From: VRUE01 sp036266075
Lineage (GTDB): Bacteria > Actinomycetota > Thermoleophilia > Solirubrobacterales > 70-9
NCBI GenBank assembly: GCA_036266075.1
Contig: DATANV010000033.1
Coordinates: 1 to 64,000, forward strand
Direction: 5' to 3'
DNA length: 64,000 nucleotides
Numbering within the stretch: the first letter of the stretch is position 1; each line of letters opens with the position of its first letter. Of this stretch, positions 61,435-64,000 are shown piece after piece. The position numbers were made by a program, and so were the translations under genes. The notes beneath the pieces were generated by a model. That model saw only the letters and a program-made list of their open reading frames with translations, ran no database searches and was not told the DNA's origin.

Positions 61435-62498
61435 CAGCCGGCTCGCTCGGCTTCGTCGGCCGCCTCGGCGAGGCGCTCGACGAGGCGCGCGAAGGCTTCG
61501 ATGCCGGGATCGACCTTGCCGTACTGGCCGGCGGCGTAGCGCGCGTATACCCCCTCGAGGATGATCGCCAGCTTCCAGTAGCCGAGCGCGACGAAGAAAT
61601 CGAGCTGGGAGAGGTCGCGGCCGGAACGCTCGGCGTAGCGGGCTCGCAGCTCCTCGCGCGTCGGGAAGCCGGGCGCCAGGTTTGCGGGCTGGCCGAGGGC
61701 GATCGTCTCCTCGCCGCGCTCGGGCCAGTAGACCATCAGCAGGCCGACGTCGGCGAGCGGGTCACCGAGCGTGCACAGCTCCCAATCGACAACCGCCGCC
61801 ACCTCGCCGGCGGGCGTGAGGATCATGTTGTCGAGCCGGTAGTCGCCGTGGACGATCGTCGCCGGCCCCTGCTCGGGGATGCGCGCCGCGAGGCGCTCGT
61901 GGACCTGGTCGATCGCCGCCAGCTCGCGGGTCTTCGACTTCTCCCACTGGCCCTGCCAGCGGTGCAGCTGGCGGGCGACGTAGTCCTCCTTGCGACCCAG
62001 CTCGCCGAGGCCGACCGCGTCCGGGTCGACGGCGTGAATCGCGACCAGGGTTTCGGCGACGCGCTCGCCGATCGCCCGCCGATCCGCCTCGCCGGGGAAC
62101 GCCTCGGCCTCAGCCAACCCGCGCAGGATCGGCCCCTCGACGAACTCCATCACGTAGAAGGGGGCTTCGTTCACCGCCTCGTCCTGGCAGAAGCCGACGA
62201 CCGGCGCGACCGGCACCTCAGTTGGGCCCAGTGCCGAGACGACCCTGTGCTCGCGGGCCATGTCGTGCGCCGAGCCGAGCCGCTTGCCGAGCGGTGGCCG
62301 GCGCAGCGCCCAGCGGCGGCCCGTCGCGTCCTCGACACGGTAGGTGAGATTCGAGTGGCCGCCCGAGATCCGCTCGAAGGAAAGCGGCAGCTCAGCGCCC
62401 TCAACGTGCTCGGCGAACCAGCCCTCGACGCCGGCGCGGTCGATGCCCTCCGGTGCCGCGACAGCGCCGTCCGCGGTGCCTGTAGCCTCGTCCTCCAT
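61434..62498 (-). CDS. Aminoglycoside-phosphotransferase-like protein (acyl-CoA-metabolism type)
   Basis: 354 residues. ISGGHSNLTYRVE, WALRRPPLGKRLGSAHDMAREHRVV, the catalytic TIVHGDYRLDNMIL and metal-binding VVDWELCTLGDPLADVG, all typical of the ACAD10-like branch of APH kinases. These usually accompany acyl-CoA dehydrogenases and may phosphorylate hydroxyacyl substrates. ATG at 62498 lies inside the likely start region of the divergent kinase gene. Confidence 0.92.
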   Translation of the reverse strand: MEDEATGTADGAVAAPEGIDRAGVEGWFAEHVEGAELPLSFERISGGHSNLTYRVEDATGRRWALRRPPLGKRLGSAHDMAREHRVVSALGPTEVPVAPVVGFCQDEAVNEAPFYVMEFVEGPILRGLAEAEAFPGEADRRAIGERVAETLVAIHAVDPDAVGLGELGRKEDYVARQLHRWQGQWEKSKTRELAAIDQVHERLAARIPEQGPATIVHGDYRLDNMILTPAGEVAAVVDWELCTLGDPLADVGLLMVYWPERGEETIALGQPANLAPGFPTREELRARYAERSGRDLSQLDFFVALGYWKLAIILEGVYARYAAGQYGKVDPGIEAFARLVERLAEAADEAERAG

Positions 62499-63777
62499 CG
62501 CCGCGCAAGCATATTCCCGACGCCCACTTCGGCTTAGCCCGTCGCTTGCAAATCGACTGACGATCGGCTTCGCGATCGCCTTTGCCGTGCTCGCCGGCCT
62601 TGCCGTGATCGGCGTCGCCCGCTTCACCCAGCAGCGCCAGGACTACGAGGACGCGACGGCGCGCTCCTACCAGCGCGAGCTGGCGGCCCGCACGCGGCTG
62701 GCGGAGGGCGTCCACCCGACCGCTGCGCGGGCGACGATCGTCGCTCAGCAGCAGAAGCGGCAGGCCCTGCGCGACGACATCTCCAGCCAGACCCGCGACA
62801 CGGCGCTGCTGGTCGGCGCCGGCCTGATCGCCGGGCTGACCGGCGCGGCGCTCCTCTTCAGCGGCTTGATCTCCTCGATGCGGCGCCCGCTGGAGGACCT
62901 CGTCGCCGCATCGGAACGGCTCGCCGGAGGCGATCTCGACACGCGCGTCAAGGTCGGCGGGCTGGCCGAGACGGCGACGCTTGGACAGGCCTTCAACGAA
63001 ATGGCCGAGGAGCTGCAGCGCCGGGCCGGCGAACGCGACCAGCTCGACCGGATGAAAGACGAGTTCGTGCTGACCGCCTCGCATGAGCTGCGCAGCCCGC
63101 TGACCTCCGTGCAGGGCTTCGCCGAGCTGCTGATGCTGGAGCGCGACAAGCTCAGCCCGAAGCAGCAGGAGACCGTCGAGATCATCGTTGACAACAGTCG
63201 CCACCTGGTCCGCCTGCTCAACGAGCTGCTCGACCTGGCGCGCAGCGACGCCGGGCAGCTGCGGATCGAGCCGCAGCCAACCGAGGTGACGACGCTGGTC
63301 GCGGACGCGGAGCGGGCGATGCGCAGCCAACTGGAAGCGAAGCGGCAGACGCTGACCGAGGAGATCGAGCCGGGCCTGCCAGCGGTGAGCGCCGATCGGG
63401 ACCGAATTCGTCAAGTAATGGTCAATCTCCTCACCAACGCGACCGAGTACTGTCCGGAAGGCTCCGCGATTCGAGTGACGGCACGGTGGCAGGACGGCGG
63501 GGTTGAGATCGCGGTGATCGACGACGGCCCCGGCATCCCCAGCGACCAGCTCGAACACGTCTTCGAGCGCTTCACGCGCGGCGAAGCGGGGATGACGCAG
63601 CGCGTCGGCGGCACCGGCCTGGGGCTGGCGATCTCCAAGTCCCTGGTCGAGCTGCACGGCGGCACGATCGCCGCCGAATCGACGCCCGGGCGTGGATCGA
63701 CCTTCAGGTTCCGCCTGCCGGAGGCGACCGCAGCGGCGACGCCCAGTCCCGGCCCCGCCGGTGCGGAGGCTTCCTGA
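62476..63777 (+). CDS. Membrane sensor histidine kinase
   Basis: About 433 residues. Helix 1 (LTIGFAIAFAVLAGLAVIGVA), a short exterior loop rich in Arg/Gln/Glu, helix 2 (ALLVGAGLIAGLTGAALLFSGL), HAMP (MRRPLEDLVAASERLAGGD), phospho-acceptor ASHELRSPLTSVQGFAELL, N box NLLTNATEYCP, DDGPGIP and GTGLGLAISKSLVELHGG. The start is uncertain: GTG at 62476 overlaps the divergent gene by 23 bases, otherwise only a CTG just before helix 1. It is coupled to the following receiver gene by TGATG. Confidence 0.9.
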   Translation: MPVASSSIAAQAYSRRPLRLSPSLANRLTIGFAIAFAVLAGLAVIGVARFTQQRQDYEDATARSYQRELAARTRLAEGVHPTAARATIVAQQQKRQALRDDISSQTRDTALLVGAGLIAGLTGAALLFSGLISSMRRPLEDLVAASERLAGGDLDTRVKVGGLAETATLGQAFNEMAEELQRRAGERDQLDRMKDEFVLTASHELRSPLTSVQGFAELLMLERDKLSPKQQETVEIIVDNSRHLVRLLNELLDLARSDAGQLRIEPQPTEVTTLVADAERAMRSQLEAKRQTLTEEIEPGLPAVSADRDRIRQVMVNLLTNATEYCPEGSAIRVTARWQDGGVEIAVIDDGPGIPSDQLEHVFERFTRGEAGMTQRVGGTGLGLAISKSLVELHGGTIAAESTPGRGSTFRFRLPEATAAATPSPGPAGAEAS

Positions 63778-64000
63778 TGGCCCGCATCCTGGTCGCCGAC
63801 GATTCGGAGACGATCCTGCTGCTGATCCGAACCCGGCTCGAGATGGAGGGCCACGAGGTCGAAACCGCGGAAGACGGCCAGGAGGTGGCCGAGGCGCTGC
63901 GCAGCGGCGCCAGGCCGCAGCCCGACCTGCTGCTGCTCGACGCGATGATGCCGCGCATGTCGGGAATCGACGCGCTGCGCGAGCTGCGTGCCGCGGGAAT
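63777..64000 (+). CDS. Response regulator (truncated by the window end)
   Basis: The first 74 codons of a receiver domain: ARILVADDSETILLLIRTRLEMEGHEVETAEDG has the acidic pair, and LLLLDAMMPRMSGIDAL the phospho-acceptor Asp (about 57). It follows and overlaps the kinase gene at 62476, so it is its partner. The output domain, if any, lies beyond the window. Confidence 0.92.
   Translation, partial: MARILVADDSETILLLIRTRLEMEGHEVETAEDGQEVAEALRSGARPQPDLLLLDAMMPRMSGIDALRELRAAG

Overview
The window is about 70% G+C, uses GTG and TTG starts freely, and is packed with genes whose start and stop codons overlap. Gene content suggests an actinobacterium of the Thermoleophilia (Solirubrobacterales) type: a complete 14-subunit nuo operon, B12-dependent ribonucleotide reductase, an actinobacterial CsoR, collagen-like/NHL secreted proteins and secreted 'LTYANV' decapeptide-repeat proteins. 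The lineage is inferred; there is no rRNA in the window.

Layout. 1-2.2 kb is a decayed region: the 5' part of a secreted beta-propeller protein, a remnant of a VOC protein, and a frameshifted chimera of the propeller protein with a collagen-like protein. 2.3-5.6 kb holds a histidine kinase/response regulator pair, a family 2 glycosyltransferase and DUF2304. 5.6-9.6 kb is a replication cluster (topA, tmk, holB). 9.6-14 kb has a sugar epimerase, a siroheme-synthase domain protein, MarR, YceI, an FMN reductase and hemolysin III. 14.1-16.9 kb is nrdJ. 17-22.5 kb has a flavin monooxygenase and a P450 sharing a CTAG stop, an excalibur protein, an esterase, and DUF4396-csoR with a clear copper operator. 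22.5-32.8 kb has an FtsX-type ABC exporter, HAD phosphatase, MFS pump, thioesterase, msrB, a NarL-type regulator, serS, cytochrome c and a flavin reductase. 32.9-48.2 kb is nuoA-N, broken only by a reverse-strand DUF4242 gene. 48.2-59.1 kb has a permease, a VOC protein, a tandem ThyX-like protein, secreted and membrane proteins, a sulfotransferase, a RibD-C reductase and an acyl-CoA dehydrogenase. 59.1-61.3 kb carries decapeptide-repeat secreted proteins; the end has an aminoglycoside-phosphotransferase-like protein and a second kinase/regulator pair.

The most unusual signal is a dense set of short (35-125 bp) hairpin-forming repeats of several unrelated families. Some lie between genes, where they can act as terminators. 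Others sit inside nuo coding regions and are read through in frame: one in nuoD, three in nuoG, one in nuoJ and perhaps one in nuoC. Members of one family sit both inside a gene and between genes, or in two different genes in the same frame. In two families a conserved core is enclosed by stems that are self-complementary at each site but differ between sites. In another the two arms have swapped places around an unchanged centre. This looks like small mobile palindromic elements comparable in behaviour to the Rickettsia palindromic elements, plus at least one candidate structured RNA motif (AAGGACGCAGGGAGC core). I do not recognise any of these families.
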